In this document: positions 52,101 to 60,404 of the stretch, in pieces
Layout of the letters: every line of letters begins with the position of its first letter
Numbering within the stretch: position 1 is the first letter of the stretch
DNA from: Corallococcus silvisoli
Lineage (GTDB): Bacteria > Myxococcota > Myxococcia > Myxococcales > Myxococcaceae
Direction of reading: 5' to 3'
Length of the DNA: 64,000 bases
NCBI RefSeq assembly: GCF_009909145.1
Contig: NZ_JAAAPJ010000001.1
Coordinates: forward strand, 124,001 to 188,000
Translations under genes and position numbers: made by a program
Notes under the pieces: generated by a model
Databases searched by the model: none
Told to the model about the DNA's origin: nothing
The model's input: only the letters and a program-made list of their open reading frames with translations

Positions 52101-52940
52101 AAGCTCACCCTGGCCTGTGACGCCCTCTACTCCTGGCCGTCCACGCCCGTCGTCTGGCCCCCCACCCAGTGGAACACCACCGCGCTGCCGCAGACCTCCG
52201 CGCCCGCGGCCCTGGGCGACCTGAACGGGGACGGCTGCGACGAGGTGGCGTGGCGCTATTCGGACGGCTCGCACTCGGGCGTGGTCATCCTCTATGGCTA
52301 CGACCCGGGCGGCAGCCGGTGCGGAGGCCGCACGGCGGCGTCCATGGTGCGCATCGCCGGTGACGCGGAGGTGGGCCGCGCGCTGATGAACCTGGGCGTG
52401 GCCTCCACGCGCGCGGGCCGCTTCCTGGGCGACACGCGGGACTTCATCGCGGTGTCGGCCAACAACTACCTCGTGGACGGCGTGAGCCAGCCCGCGGTGC
52501 TGCTCTTCGACATCGCGAAGCTCAACGGGCTCAGGCCCACGGCGGGTGAGGTGCTGGTGGACGCGTTGAGCGCCACGCTGGCGCCGCCCAACCTGACGTA
52601 CCGCGCCCGCGCGGTGACCTTTGGCACGGCGCTCTCGGGCGGCAAGGACCTGAACGGCGACGGGGTGCCGGACCTGTGGGTGGGCGCGCCGGGCGCGTCG
52701 GTGGCCTCGGACGGCGAGGGCGCGGCGTTCCTCTTCGCCGGCGGCACGAAGTCGCAGGGGCCGCTGTCGCCCTTCCTGCTCGTGGTGGGCGACGGCGCGG
52801 AGCGCAGCTCGCTCGGTCAGTCCATCGCGGTCGTCCCTGGCAGCGGAGGCTCGCCGCCGACGGTCGTCATCGGCGCGCCGAAGAGCTACCGCACCGGCAC
52901 GCAGAACGGCACCGCGTTCTCGCTGCCCCTGCCCTTCTGA
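49197..52940 (+). CDS. Giant FG-GAP/integrin-alpha-like repeat lipoprotein
   Basis: 1247 residues. Lipobox LTLAC with Cys18. Residues about 30-270 are Ig-like sandwich modules; from about 285 on there are many FG-GAP/VCBS-type units with Ca-binding loops (TADFDGDGIQDLAVGQ, GDLDGDGRADLAVSSPG, ADADGDGDMDLFVGSPAGD, FNGDGRPDMVAG, LNGDGVPDLWVGAPGA), forming one or two seven-bladed propellers. The cysteines are mostly near the C-terminal half. Surface binding or adhesion is the usual role of such proteins. It starts 36 nt after the previous stop with GAGG upstream and closes the five-gene block. A very long open frame on the opposite strand is a composition shadow. Confidence 0.75.
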   Translation: MKRLARATPLLALLTLACDDGQRPAEVLPYVGPCEGLAPLTLSAEPTTVRSGSVATLTAGGGSGHYTFRAEAGGSSGDMRGNRFVAGRTPADDTLTVVDDQCGGTASVRVKVLAGFGVAPARAMLRPGASFQIAIDGLVGTASFTLTSNGSGATLTDAGLYTAGQVEAQDVLTVRDTKSGDVAVLQYTVSKAAKLVGDPQYLALPSGASAPLGTAGGTDRVVWTKKSGPGSVVNGRVVVEAGASGLISLEAKDAFTGDVAPVAVRVLDELKRPLLAHGRLTDAATMVTADFDGDGIQDLAVGQRESELSRPTGGAVFIYKGSASGLPSKPTWVLTGETEGALFGDMLAAGDLDGDGRADLAVSSPGADVTIGDSGAVYLYTFKSGQPPALLRPALTGLGRGGFGTGLAIADADGDGDMDLFVGSPAGDLSTISGVSRRGVIDIFLLAKNQPVPDLPAVRLGGQDLLVDGKFVLRSNTELGRAIVVADLNDDGRPDLASLHKLTRYKADGTTDGQQMGVAVYFARATGARYRSAPDLYVMASNTAVEVLGNEGTWRLGAIPAEGSRPPLLLVMADKADSPDLSKEGGVAAQVDAGGAYLFDLRGATLVDDPSQAAPVKVPLADAYARFYGDARGITATRSWAVMDVDGTAGPELLLGAPYASVTAGTQTLGNAGKVLAFPLTSLAKNTVMNKPLVALGGAAKAEVLGAGLSAWTLPSGTVLAGFSGRASSATGAFTGRVDVYQKAGASLSEWTRSGLEVTTKASMERFGEGVALARLNGKVMALVGAQGFSGPGPNNDGADLNVGRAYTFDTATPGTATVSGEGASSPWWGGRNVGVDVAFTDFNGDGRPDMVAGSTALVIPGTGSAASEKDPYVQNACMLAGTQTLGGFLVSLGQADGTFKAAYRVFAPSVVTTCDDPAATRCKRTTLGRNVVGGFDFNGDGKQDVAVLRDRGFDLFLGRAPDDASLAKLTLACDALYSWPSTPVVWPPTQWNTTALPQTSAPAALGDLNGDGCDEVAWRYSDGSHSGVVILYGYDPGGSRCGGRTAASMVRIAGDAEVGRALMNLGVASTRAGRFLGDTRDFIAVSANNYLVDGVSQPAVLLFDIAKLNGLRPTAGEVLVDALSATLAPPNLTYRARAVTFGTALSGGKDLNGDGVPDLWVGAPGASVASDGEGAAFLFAGGTKSQGPLSPFLLVVGDGAERSSLGQSIAVVPGSGGSPPTVVIGAPKSYRTGTQNGTAFSLPLPF

Positions 52941-52955
52941 CGCGGGGGCGGCGCT

Positions 52956-53906
52956 TCACCCCGGGGTCGCTTCCGGAGGCGCCTTCGCCTCCGGGGCCTC
53001 GCCGCGGTTGGCGAGCGCCGCCGCGGTGAGGATGAGCATGCCGCCCGCGAGCAGTGCGGGCGTGAGCGGCTCACCCAGCAGCGCGACGCCCAGCGTCACC
53101 GCCACCAGCGTGTCCAGCAGGGCCATGGCGCCCAGGGCCGCCAGGGAGATGCGCGGCAGCAGCCAGTACAGGCACTGGTAGGTGAGCACCGTCCCGCCCA
53201 GCGCCAGGTACAGGAGCGCGCTCACCGAGCGCGTGGTCCAGTGCGCCGGCTGATTCCACTCGGTCATCGCGGAGGCGGACAGCAGCAGCACCGCGCTGCT
53301 CAAGGACTGCACCATGGTGAGCAGGTGCGGCGGCACGTGCGTCATGTGCTGGCGCACCAGCACGTTGGCCACCGCCACGGACGCCGCCGCGCCCAGCGTC
53401 ATCGCGCAGCCGAGCAGCACCATGCCGGAGAAGCTGAGCGAGGCGAGCTCCTGGTGCTGGAGCGCCACCACGCCGGTCAGGCCCAGGCCCGCGGCGAGGA
53501 GCTTGCGCCCGGTGAGCAGCTGATCAGGAACCAGCACGCGCCCCACCACCAGCAGCCACACGGGGAAGGTGGAGAAGAGGAGCGCGGCCCAACTGGACGG
53601 GATCCACTGCTGCGCCACGAAGAGCATCCCGAAGGGCAACGCGAGCTGGAGCACGCCCAGCCCCGCGATGCGCCACCCGGTGCCGTTGCCCAGCGCCGCG
53701 CCGCGCGAGCGCGCGAAGGGCAGCAGCGCCAGCCCGGCCACGAGCATGCGCGTGCCCACGAAGCGCAGCGGTGGCAGGTCCTCCAGCCCCACCTTCACCG
53801 CGGCCCAGGTGGAGCCCCAGAGGATGAAGCAGGTGGCGTAGGCGAGGGACACCTTCCATCGCGGCGCGGACTGCACGGGGAGGCTCACGGCGGGTGCGGA
53901 CGACAT
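52956..53906 (-). CDS. EamA/DMT-family transporter
   Basis: 316 residues with ten membrane helices in two EamA halves (CFILWGSTWAAVKVGLEDLPP begins the first; VLVRQHMTHVP to LALGGTVLTYQCLYWLLPRISL the second). These drug/metabolite transporters export small molecules such as amino acids or purines; the substrate is unknown. It converges on the five-gene block (15 nt apart) and its upstream neighbour is ligD on the same strand, 75 nt away. Confidence 0.85.
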   Translation of the reverse strand: MSSAPAVSLPVQSAPRWKVSLAYATCFILWGSTWAAVKVGLEDLPPLRFVGTRMLVAGLALLPFARSRGAALGNGTGWRIAGLGVLQLALPFGMLFVAQQWIPSSWAALLFSTFPVWLLVVGRVLVPDQLLTGRKLLAAGLGLTGVVALQHQELASLSFSGMVLLGCAMTLGAAASVAVANVLVRQHMTHVPPHLLTMVQSLSSAVLLLSASAMTEWNQPAHWTTRSVSALLYLALGGTVLTYQCLYWLLPRISLAALGAMALLDTLVAVTLGVALLGEPLTPALLAGGMLILTAAALANRGEAPEAKAPPEATPG

Positions 53907-53981
53907 GGCCCGGGGGCACTAGCACGCGCCAGGGCCCTTCGGGGAGACATCCGTTCAGGGCGCGACGCGGAAGCAGGCGAC

Positions 53982-56516
53982 TCACTCCGCCGGCAGCACC
54001 TGCTTCACGCGGAGCGCGGGCGCGAACAGGTCTCCTACCGCGTCCAGGCGCTTCTTCAGCGTCTTCAGGCGGAAGCGGTGGGGGTCCAGGCGGCCGTTCA
54101 CCTCGCTCCAGGCGAGCGGCGCGGAGAAGGGCGCGTCCTCCACGGCGCGCAGCGAGTAGGGCGCCACCACCGTCTTGCCGCGCGCGTTCTGGCCCGCGTC
54201 CAGGTAGAGTCGGCCCTCGCGGTCGCGGATGGAGCGCTTCGTGGTGGCGATGCCGCCCAGGTCCTCCTCCAGCTCACGCACCCGCGCGTCCGCGAACGCC
54301 TGGGTGCGCGCGTAGGTGTGGCCCGGCGCCAGCGGCACCAGCACGTGCAGGCCTCGCTTGCCGGAGGTCTTCGGGAAGGACTCCAGGCCCAGCTCCTCCA
54401 GGCGGGCGTGCAGGGCCTTGGCCACCTTCACCAGGTCCTTCCAACCGCCGACGCCGGGGTCCAGGTCGAACACCACGAAGTCCGGCTGCGCCAGCCGGGG
54501 CGCGTGGCTCAGCCACATGTGCAGCGTGAGCGCGGACTGGTTGGCCAGCCACAGCAGCGCGGCCGTGCTCTTCACGTTCACGTGGCGCAGCGTCTTCGCT
54601 TCGTGGCGCACGCGCAGCGTGGGCAGCCACGGGGGGATGCCGGACAGCTCATGGCGGAAGAAGCCCGGGGCCTCGATGCCCGCGGGCCACTGCTGGTGGG
54701 CCAGGGGACGATCCGCGAGCACGGGCAACAGCAGCGGTGCCACGTCCCGGTAGTACGCGAACACATCCGCCTTCGTCAGGCCGGCGCCGGGGAACAGCAC
54801 GCGGTCGCCGTGCGTGAGGTGCACCTGCGGGGCGCGCCCGGACACCTCGCGTTCGGGCTTCGTCGTGGTGCGAGCGGAGACCCGCGCCGGAGCCCGACGC
54901 GAGCCCCGGCGGGCCGAGCCTTCGACGGGGGCGGGGTGTTCCCGCACGACCTCCTGGGGAACCTTGTCGCCGCGCAGGCCCTGGAACACGGGTTGGCGCA
55001 GGCGGCCGTCCTTCGTCCACTCGGTGAACCGCACCTGGGCCACGTACTTCGGCTTCACCCAGACGGTGTCCGTGTTCGCGGGCGCATCCACGGCGGCGGA
55101 CTTCTTCACGCGCGAGGCGTCCAGCAGCCCGCGCAGCTCGCGGCGGTCCTCGGTGGTGTAGCCCGTGCCAACCTTGCCCACGTCGTGGTAGCCGCCCCGG
55201 CCGCGCACGCCCACGCGCAGCGCGCCGATCTCCGACTTCGCCCGGGCGTTCTTGATGGGCAGGTAGCCGAGGATGACGACCTCCTGGCCCGCGACCACCT
55301 TCAGCTTCAACCAGTCGCCAGAGCGCGTGCCGGTGTAGGGCGAGTCCCTGCGCTTGGCGATGATGCCCTCCCAGCCCTTGCGGCGCGCTTCCAGGAGGGC
55401 CCGCGACAAGGGCAGGTCCAGCTTCTCGGAGAGCTGAAGCGGGAGCGCCGCGTGCGCCATCAGCTTCTCGAGCCGGGCGCGGCGTTCCCCATAGGGGCGC
55501 TGGCGCAGGTCCTCGCCGTCCAGCCACGGCAGGTCGAACACCCGGAGGCGCTGCTCCGTGTCCGCCTCCGCGTGCTGGAGGAGCTGGAAGCTGGAGCGCC
55601 CCTTCGCGTCGAGCGCCACGATCTCCCCATCCAGCACCAGGTCGCGCGCGGGCAGCTCGCGCAGTGACGAGGTGAGCCGGGGGAAGCGGCTCGACAGGTC
55701 GTTGCCCCGGCGGCTCTGGAAGGCGCTCTTGCCGTGCGTGGAGGCGAACATGGCGCGGAAGCCGTCGTACTTCACCTCGTAGGCGTGCGTTTCGTCGTGC
55801 ACCTCGTCGGAGACGGCCAGCCGCGCGAGCATGGGAGGCCACACCCGCTTCAACAGCGCCTCCGGCGTCGCCGGCGCGCGGGCGGACCTGGCGGGAGCGC
55901 GGACGGCCTTCCTGGCGCGCGCCACGCCGGGCTTGCGCGGCCCCTGCGTGCGCACCTGGCCGCTCTTCACGGACTCGGGGCGCTCCACGGTGATGTCGGA
56001 GCCAGGGCGGGCGAAGGCATCCTTCGCCTTGAAGAAGAGCCACTGTGCCTTGCCGCTTCGGGGACGGGTGCGCACCAGGTGCCAGCGCCCGTTCAGCTTC
56101 GCGCCGTGGAGCACGACCTCCAGGTGGCCACGCTTCAACTGGGCTTCGGCGTCGCCGGGTGGGACCGTCTCGAAGGTGCCGGACTCCCAGAGCAGCGAGT
56201 CGCCCCCGCCGTACTGTTCATCCGGGATGTGGCCTTCGAAGTCCGCGTAGGAGCGCGGGTGGTCCTCCGTCTGGACCGCCAGCCGCTTCACCGCGGGGTC
56301 CTGGCTGGGTCCCTTGGGGATGGCCCAGCTCACCAGCACGCCGCCGATCTCCAAGCGCAGGTCGTAGTGCAACCGGGTGGCGTCATGCTTGTGCACCACG
56401 AAGCGGGGGGCGCTCTCGCTGGGTGCGCCCACGTCCGGCGAGGGCTCCGGCGTGCGGTGGAAGTCCCGCTTCATCCGGTAGCGGCGCAGACGCTTCTGTG
56501 TCTGGGAGGTCTTCAC
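53982..56516 (-). CDS. ligD: DNA ligase D, phosphoesterase-ligase-polymerase order
   Basis: 844 residues. LigD repairs double-strand breaks with Ku by non-homologous end joining. Order from the N-terminus: 3'-phosphoesterase domain (KRDFHRTPEP, FVVHKHDATRLHYDLRLE, IPKGPS), ATP-dependent ligase with active lysine in EVKYDGFR (about K249) and later EGIIAKRRDSPYTGTRSGDW, then the primase-polymerase domain (VHLTHGDRVLFPGAGLTKADV, VVFDLDPG, SGKRGLHVLVPL). PE-LIG-POL is the Pseudomonas-type order. The start is uncertain: a GTG at 56516 keeps the conserved residues but has its GGAGG directly adjacent; ATG 56474 would remove them. No ku gene in the window. Confidence 0.92.
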   Translation of the reverse strand: MKTSQTQKRLRRYRMKRDFHRTPEPSPDVGAPSESAPRFVVHKHDATRLHYDLRLEIGGVLVSWAIPKGPSQDPAVKRLAVQTEDHPRSYADFEGHIPDEQYGGGDSLLWESGTFETVPPGDAEAQLKRGHLEVVLHGAKLNGRWHLVRTRPRSGKAQWLFFKAKDAFARPGSDITVERPESVKSGQVRTQGPRKPGVARARKAVRAPARSARAPATPEALLKRVWPPMLARLAVSDEVHDETHAYEVKYDGFRAMFASTHGKSAFQSRRGNDLSSRFPRLTSSLRELPARDLVLDGEIVALDAKGRSSFQLLQHAEADTEQRLRVFDLPWLDGEDLRQRPYGERRARLEKLMAHAALPLQLSEKLDLPLSRALLEARRKGWEGIIAKRRDSPYTGTRSGDWLKLKVVAGQEVVILGYLPIKNARAKSEIGALRVGVRGRGGYHDVGKVGTGYTTEDRRELRGLLDASRVKKSAAVDAPANTDTVWVKPKYVAQVRFTEWTKDGRLRQPVFQGLRGDKVPQEVVREHPAPVEGSARRGSRRAPARVSARTTTKPEREVSGRAPQVHLTHGDRVLFPGAGLTKADVFAYYRDVAPLLLPVLADRPLAHQQWPAGIEAPGFFRHELSGIPPWLPTLRVRHEAKTLRHVNVKSTAALLWLANQSALTLHMWLSHAPRLAQPDFVVFDLDPGVGGWKDLVKVAKALHARLEELGLESFPKTSGKRGLHVLVPLAPGHTYARTQAFADARVRELEEDLGGIATTKRSIRDREGRLYLDAGQNARGKTVVAPYSLRAVEDAPFSAPLAWSEVNGRLDPHRFRLKTLKKRLDAVGDLFAPALRVKQVLPAE

Positions 56517-56746
56517 CCTCCAACGCTCTGCACAGGAGGGTGGGGGCGCAATTCCCCATGCCGACGGGCGAGGGACCAGGAGGGCAGGCGCTCCGGGGAG
56601 GTGGGGGTTGCTTGTCCGGGGCCATGGACGTGCACGGGCTCGCGACCGACCGCCTGCCCTGGGGGCGGCGGAGGGGTGGGTGCGCGGAAAGGCGGTTGGT
56701 TCCGGGAGGAGGGCGCACCACATTGGTTGGGCCTTCGCATCCGCCT

Positions 56747-56776
56747 GTTTCACTCACCTGCGTTTCACTCACCTGG
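56747..56776. repeat. 15-bp tandem duplication upstream of the ferritin-like gene
   Basis: GTTTCACTCACCTGC at 56747-56761 is followed directly by GTTTCACTCACCTGG at 56762-56776 (one base different), ending 11 nt before the ATG and running into its ribosome site GGAGG. It may be a polymerase slippage product or a duplicated regulator site. Confidence 0.7.
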
Positions 56777-56787
56777 AGGAGGCGCCG

Positions 56788-57273
56788 ATGGCCGACAAGT
56801 CCGAAGTGGCTCGCTTGCACAGCCTGGCCCAGCTCGACGCGGACGCCGTGGGCGCGTACGACGTCGCCATCGCGCGCATCGGGCCGGCGCTGGTGCGCGA
56901 GCGCCTCAACAGCTTCCGCGCGGACCACCTGCGGCACGTGCAGGACCTCAACACGCTCATCCGCCACTTCGGGGGGGACCCGGTGACGCTGCGGCCCGAC
57001 CTGAAGGGCTCCGCGATGAAGAGCCTGACGGCGATGACGGGACTGATGGGGACGGAGGCCACGCTGTGGGCCATGCTCGGCAACGAGGAGCTGTTCGACC
57101 GGGCCTATGAGCTGGCGCTCCAGTTCGAGTGGACTCCGGAGGTGAAGGCCCTCATCCACCAGCACCGCGAGGACGAGCGGCGGCACGGCACGTGGATCCG
57201 CGACGCGGTGCGCACCCGTCCCTGGGCGGAGGGCCGCGCGCCCCTCATGGACGGTGCTGAACTGGGCGCCTGA
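56788..57273 (+). CDS. Ferritin-like (DUF2383/PA2169-like) protein
   Basis: 161 residues, all-helical. Reads as the PF09537-type ferritin-like fold: HSLAQLDADAVGAYDVAIARI, LNSFRADHLRHVQDL, and C-terminal HQHREDERRHGTWI with His/Glu pairs that can ligate two irons. The exact role is unknown; relatives are stress-associated. GGAGG lies 7 nt upstream of the ATG. The gene is divergent from ligD across 271 nt of GC-rich DNA and ends just before hutF. Confidence 0.72.
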   Translation: MADKSEVARLHSLAQLDADAVGAYDVAIARIGPALVRERLNSFRADHLRHVQDLNTLIRHFGGDPVTLRPDLKGSAMKSLTAMTGLMGTEATLWAMLGNEELFDRAYELALQFEWTPEVKALIHQHREDERRHGTWIRDAVRTRPWAEGRAPLMDGAELGA

Positions 57274-57316
57274 GCTGCTTCCGCGCCCCGCCGGGAACTG
57301 GCATACGCTGCCGCGC

Positions 57317-58699
57317 GTGAGCGACATCACAGTCTACCAACCTGACTTCCTCTTCGCGGAAGGGCGTTTCCACGAAGGCCGCGCGCTGGCGGTGGGCGCG
57401 GACGGCCGAGTGCTCGACAAGGTGCCTCCGGGCGCGCGCGTGGAGCGGCTCGCGGGCCGGGCGTTGCTTCCGGGACTCGTCAACGGCCACTCGCACGCCT
57501 TCCAGCGGCTCATCCGGGGGCGCACCGAATACGTGGCGTCCGGCCGGGGGCAGGACGACTTCTGGTCCTGGCGCGAGGCGATGTACCGCGCCGCGGAAGC
57601 CCTCACGCCCGAGGAGGTCTACGCCGCCTCCCGGCAGGTGTTCGTGGAGATGGCGCTCGCGGGCATCACCGCGGTGGGCGAGTTCCACTACCTGCACCAC
57701 CAGTCCGACGGGACGCCCTACGCGGACCGCAACACCCTGGCGCGCGCGGTCATCCGCGCGGCGACGGACGTGGGGCTGCGCATCTGTCTGCTGCGGGTGG
57801 GCTATGCGCGCGCGGGCTTCAACGTGCCGGCGAACCCGCGCCAGCGCCGCTTCATCGACGCGGACGTGGACACGTTCCTCGCCACCACGCAGGACCTGGC
57901 CCAGGCGGTGCGTGGCGACGCACGGGTGAACGTGGGGCTCGCGCCGCACAGCGTGCGCGCGGTGTCGCGCGACTGGTTGGAGCAGGTGGCCCGCGCCGCG
58001 CCCGCTGTCATGCCCATCCACATGCACGTGGCGGAGCAGCCCAAGGAGATTGAAGCGTGCCTGGCGGAGCACGGCCGCCGTCCCGTGGAGCTGGTGTCGG
58101 ACGTGGGGCTGCTGGGGCCGCGCTTCACGGCGGTGCACGGGGTGCACCTGACGGACGACGAGGTGGCGCTGCTGGGCCGCGCGGAGGCCACGGTGTGCGC
58201 GTGCCCGTCCACGGAGCGTAACCTGGGGGATGGCATCGTGCCTGCGGACGCGCTGGTGAAGGCCGGGGCGCGCGTGAGCTTCGGTTCGGACAGCCAGACG
58301 ACCGTGGACCTGCTGGAGGAGGCGCGGCAGCTGGAGCAGCACCTGCGCCTGGTGCGTCTGCGCCGCGCGGTGTTGGATCCGGGGACGGGGACGTTGGACG
58401 GGCTGGCGGCGCGGCTCTTCGACATGGCCACGGTGCAGGGCGCGCGGAGCCTGGGGATGGACACGGGCGCGTTGGCGCCGGGCGCGCCCGCGGACTTCTT
58501 CACGGTGGATCTGCATCACCCGTCGCTGGTGGGCGCGGGCCTCGCGTCGCTGCTGCCGGGCATCGTCTTCGGGGCGACGGCGGGAGCGGTGCGCGAGGTC
58601 GCCGTGGCGGGCCGGTGGGTGGTGCGGGACGGCCGGCATCCGCTGATGGACGAGAGCGGCCGGACGTTCCAGCAGCTCGCCCGGCGTCTTTATCCGTGA
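57317..58699 (+). CDS. hutF: Formimidoylglutamate deiminase (HutF-like)
   Basis: 460 residues, amidohydrolase fold. Metal-site motif NGHSHAFQRLIRGRTE (H58, H60), then MHVAEQPKEIEAC, VHLTDDEVALLG, CPSTERNLGDGIVPADAL and FGSDSQTTVDLLEEAR, all characteristic of the HutF branch, which converts N-formimino-L-glutamate to N-formyl-L-glutamate in histidine degradation. No other hut gene is in this window, so the rest of the pathway must lie elsewhere. GTG start at 57317 keeps the normal N-terminus (SDITVYQPD); no strong ribosome site is visible. Confidence 0.85.
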   Translation: MSDITVYQPDFLFAEGRFHEGRALAVGADGRVLDKVPPGARVERLAGRALLPGLVNGHSHAFQRLIRGRTEYVASGRGQDDFWSWREAMYRAAEALTPEEVYAASRQVFVEMALAGITAVGEFHYLHHQSDGTPYADRNTLARAVIRAATDVGLRICLLRVGYARAGFNVPANPRQRRFIDADVDTFLATTQDLAQAVRGDARVNVGLAPHSVRAVSRDWLEQVARAAPAVMPIHMHVAEQPKEIEACLAEHGRRPVELVSDVGLLGPRFTAVHGVHLTDDEVALLGRAEATVCACPSTERNLGDGIVPADALVKAGARVSFGSDSQTTVDLLEEARQLEQHLRLVRLRRAVLDPGTGTLDGLAARLFDMATVQGARSLGMDTGALAPGAPADFFTVDLHHPSLVGAGLASLLPGIVFGATAGAVREVAVAGRWVVRDGRHPLMDESGRTFQQLARRLYP

Positions 58700-58777
58700 G
58701 GGTGACAGGCGGCCTCGATATGGAGGACCGCCCGAGGCGTTGAAGGCCAGGATGTAGGCTTCCGCAGGAGGATGTGG

Positions 58778-60256
58778 ATGCGTTCAGGACAGTGGCTGTC
58801 GCTCGTGGTGCTGATGGGGCTGGCGGTGGGCTGCGCCGGGCGGCAGGACCTGGAGACGCCCGACTACGAAGCCATCTACGACGCGCCGCTGGAGGAGATG
58901 TGGCCCGCGGTGCGGGAGTACTTCACGGACGCGCACCTGCCCTACCGTCAGGACCGGGGCAGTCTGGTGTTGGAGACGGATTGGAAGCAGGAGTTCGGTG
59001 GCTCGAAGATCGCTGGCTACTGGCACCGGTACATGGTCGTCGGCAAGCGCGAGACGCCGACCAAGAGCAAGTTGTTGATCATCCGCATCACCAAGACGGT
59101 GAACAAGGCGCTGGCTTTGCCCGGACGGCAACTGGACTGGGGCGTCGGCCGTGGGCTTGGCGGCGACCCTTCCACGCGAGACACCGGAGCCCCGGGGGAT
59201 CCGTCCTCGACCGCGAGCGGCGCGTACGGCGTCTCCATCGAGGATGACGAGGACCGGCTGGCCTTCCCCGTGGGGGAGAACGCCTTCTACGTGGACTCGG
59301 GGCAGGGGACGCGAGACCTGACGATGGAGTGGCGGGTCTTCCGAGGCGTCGCGCCGAAGCTGGCGAAGAAGCAGCAGGTGAGCGCGGAGCAGCAGGTGGC
59401 GCGAGCACCGGATGCGAAGGAGACGCCAGCGTTCACCGAGTGCGGGCAGTCCATCCTGGGACTGAAGAAGCAGGCGAAGGTGGGCGGGGTGCTGCTGCTG
59501 GGAGAGCTGCACGGGACGCGGGAGGTGCCGCGGTTCATCGCGCAGGCGGTGTGCCAGCTCGTCACGTCAGGGATGCCGGTGACGGTGGGGCTGGAGTTGC
59601 CGGTGGAGAACGAGGAGCGAATCACCACCTTCCTGCGGAGCCAGGGAGAAGAGGTGGACTGGCTCAAGCTGATGGAGGCGCCCTTCTGGCGCAGCCCGTA
59701 CCCGGACGGGCGAGGCAGCGAAGCGGTGGCGAACATGCTGGAGCAGCTGAGGCAGTTGAGGGCGCAGGGGTTGGACGTGGCGGTGTTCGTCTATGACCAC
59801 CCGAAGCTGTCGGGCCAGAAGCGGGAGGACGCGCTCACGCAGACGGTGCTGGCGCAGGTGAAGGCGACGCCGGAGCGGTTCCACCTGGTGGTGAGCGGCA
59901 ACGTCCATCCGCGCACGGCGAAGGGGCTGCCGTGGGACAAGCAGTACCGGCCCATGGGGCACTTGCTGAAGGCGCAGCTGTCGGACGTGAAGTCGTTGGA
60001 CATGGCGTATGACAGCGGCACGGCGTGGATCTGCGCGGCGGAAGAGAAGGGCGGGAAGCTGGAGTGCGGGGTGAAGGAGGCGAAGGGGAAGGACAATGGG
60101 GACCGCTTCTTCGTGCACGTCTGGGATTCAGCCAACAAGGAGGGGTACCACGGGGTGTTCTACGTGGGGCACGTGACGGCGTCGGAGCCCGCCGTCCTCA
60201 AGGCGCTGGGGAATCCGGAGGTGGCACCCGAGCAGGAGCCCACGTCCAGCTTGTAA
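58778..60256 (+). CDS. Two-domain lipoprotein, first copy (BamC-like plus GExHGT-type domain)
   Basis: 492 residues. Lipobox LAVGC (Cys19). The first part (DYEAIYDAPLEEMWPAVREYF, RGSLVLETDWKQEF, YWHRYMVVGKR) resembles the helix-grip domains of BamC/NlpB-type lipoproteins. A flexible insert follows (about 130-170, Gly/Ser/Pro-rich). The second domain opens at about 238 with LLLGELHGTREVPRFI (G242-E-L-H-G-T247) and carries LELPVENE and FVYDHPK, resembling the TIKI/TraB/erythromycin-esterase/ChaN group, whose GExH motif binds metal or substrate. Start 58778 has AGGAGG at 6 nt; an ATG at 58772 abuts the ribosome site. Tandem copy follows. Confidence 0.7.
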   Translation: MRSGQWLSLVVLMGLAVGCAGRQDLETPDYEAIYDAPLEEMWPAVREYFTDAHLPYRQDRGSLVLETDWKQEFGGSKIAGYWHRYMVVGKRETPTKSKLLIIRITKTVNKALALPGRQLDWGVGRGLGGDPSTRDTGAPGDPSSTASGAYGVSIEDDEDRLAFPVGENAFYVDSGQGTRDLTMEWRVFRGVAPKLAKKQQVSAEQQVARAPDAKETPAFTECGQSILGLKKQAKVGGVLLLGELHGTREVPRFIAQAVCQLVTSGMPVTVGLELPVENEERITTFLRSQGEEVDWLKLMEAPFWRSPYPDGRGSEAVANMLEQLRQLRAQGLDVAVFVYDHPKLSGQKREDALTQTVLAQVKATPERFHLVVSGNVHPRTAKGLPWDKQYRPMGHLLKAQLSDVKSLDMAYDSGTAWICAAEEKGGKLECGVKEAKGKDNGDRFFVHVWDSANKEGYHGVFYVGHVTASEPAVLKALGNPEVAPEQEPTSSL

Positions 60257-60404
60257 CGGATTGAAGTGGAGGACAGGGGCCGTGCGAGTCATCCGAGAGG
60301 GGGACGCGCGCGGCCCTTCGCATTGCGGGCGGATGCGCTCGCGATACGTCAAGGGTGTCCTCGCGTTTCCCTGTCATCACGAAACCGGATGAAGGAGTCG
60401 GGAG

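Noticed and set aside
47622..52274. 1550-codon minus-strand open frame opposite the last two genes of the exported block
   Set aside because: Spans two genes and their gap, has no signal or motif, while the plus-strand products carry lipoboxes and repeats.
53241..55667. 808-codon plus-strand frame opposite the EamA and ligD genes
   Set aside because: Composition shadow crossing two real minus-strand genes.
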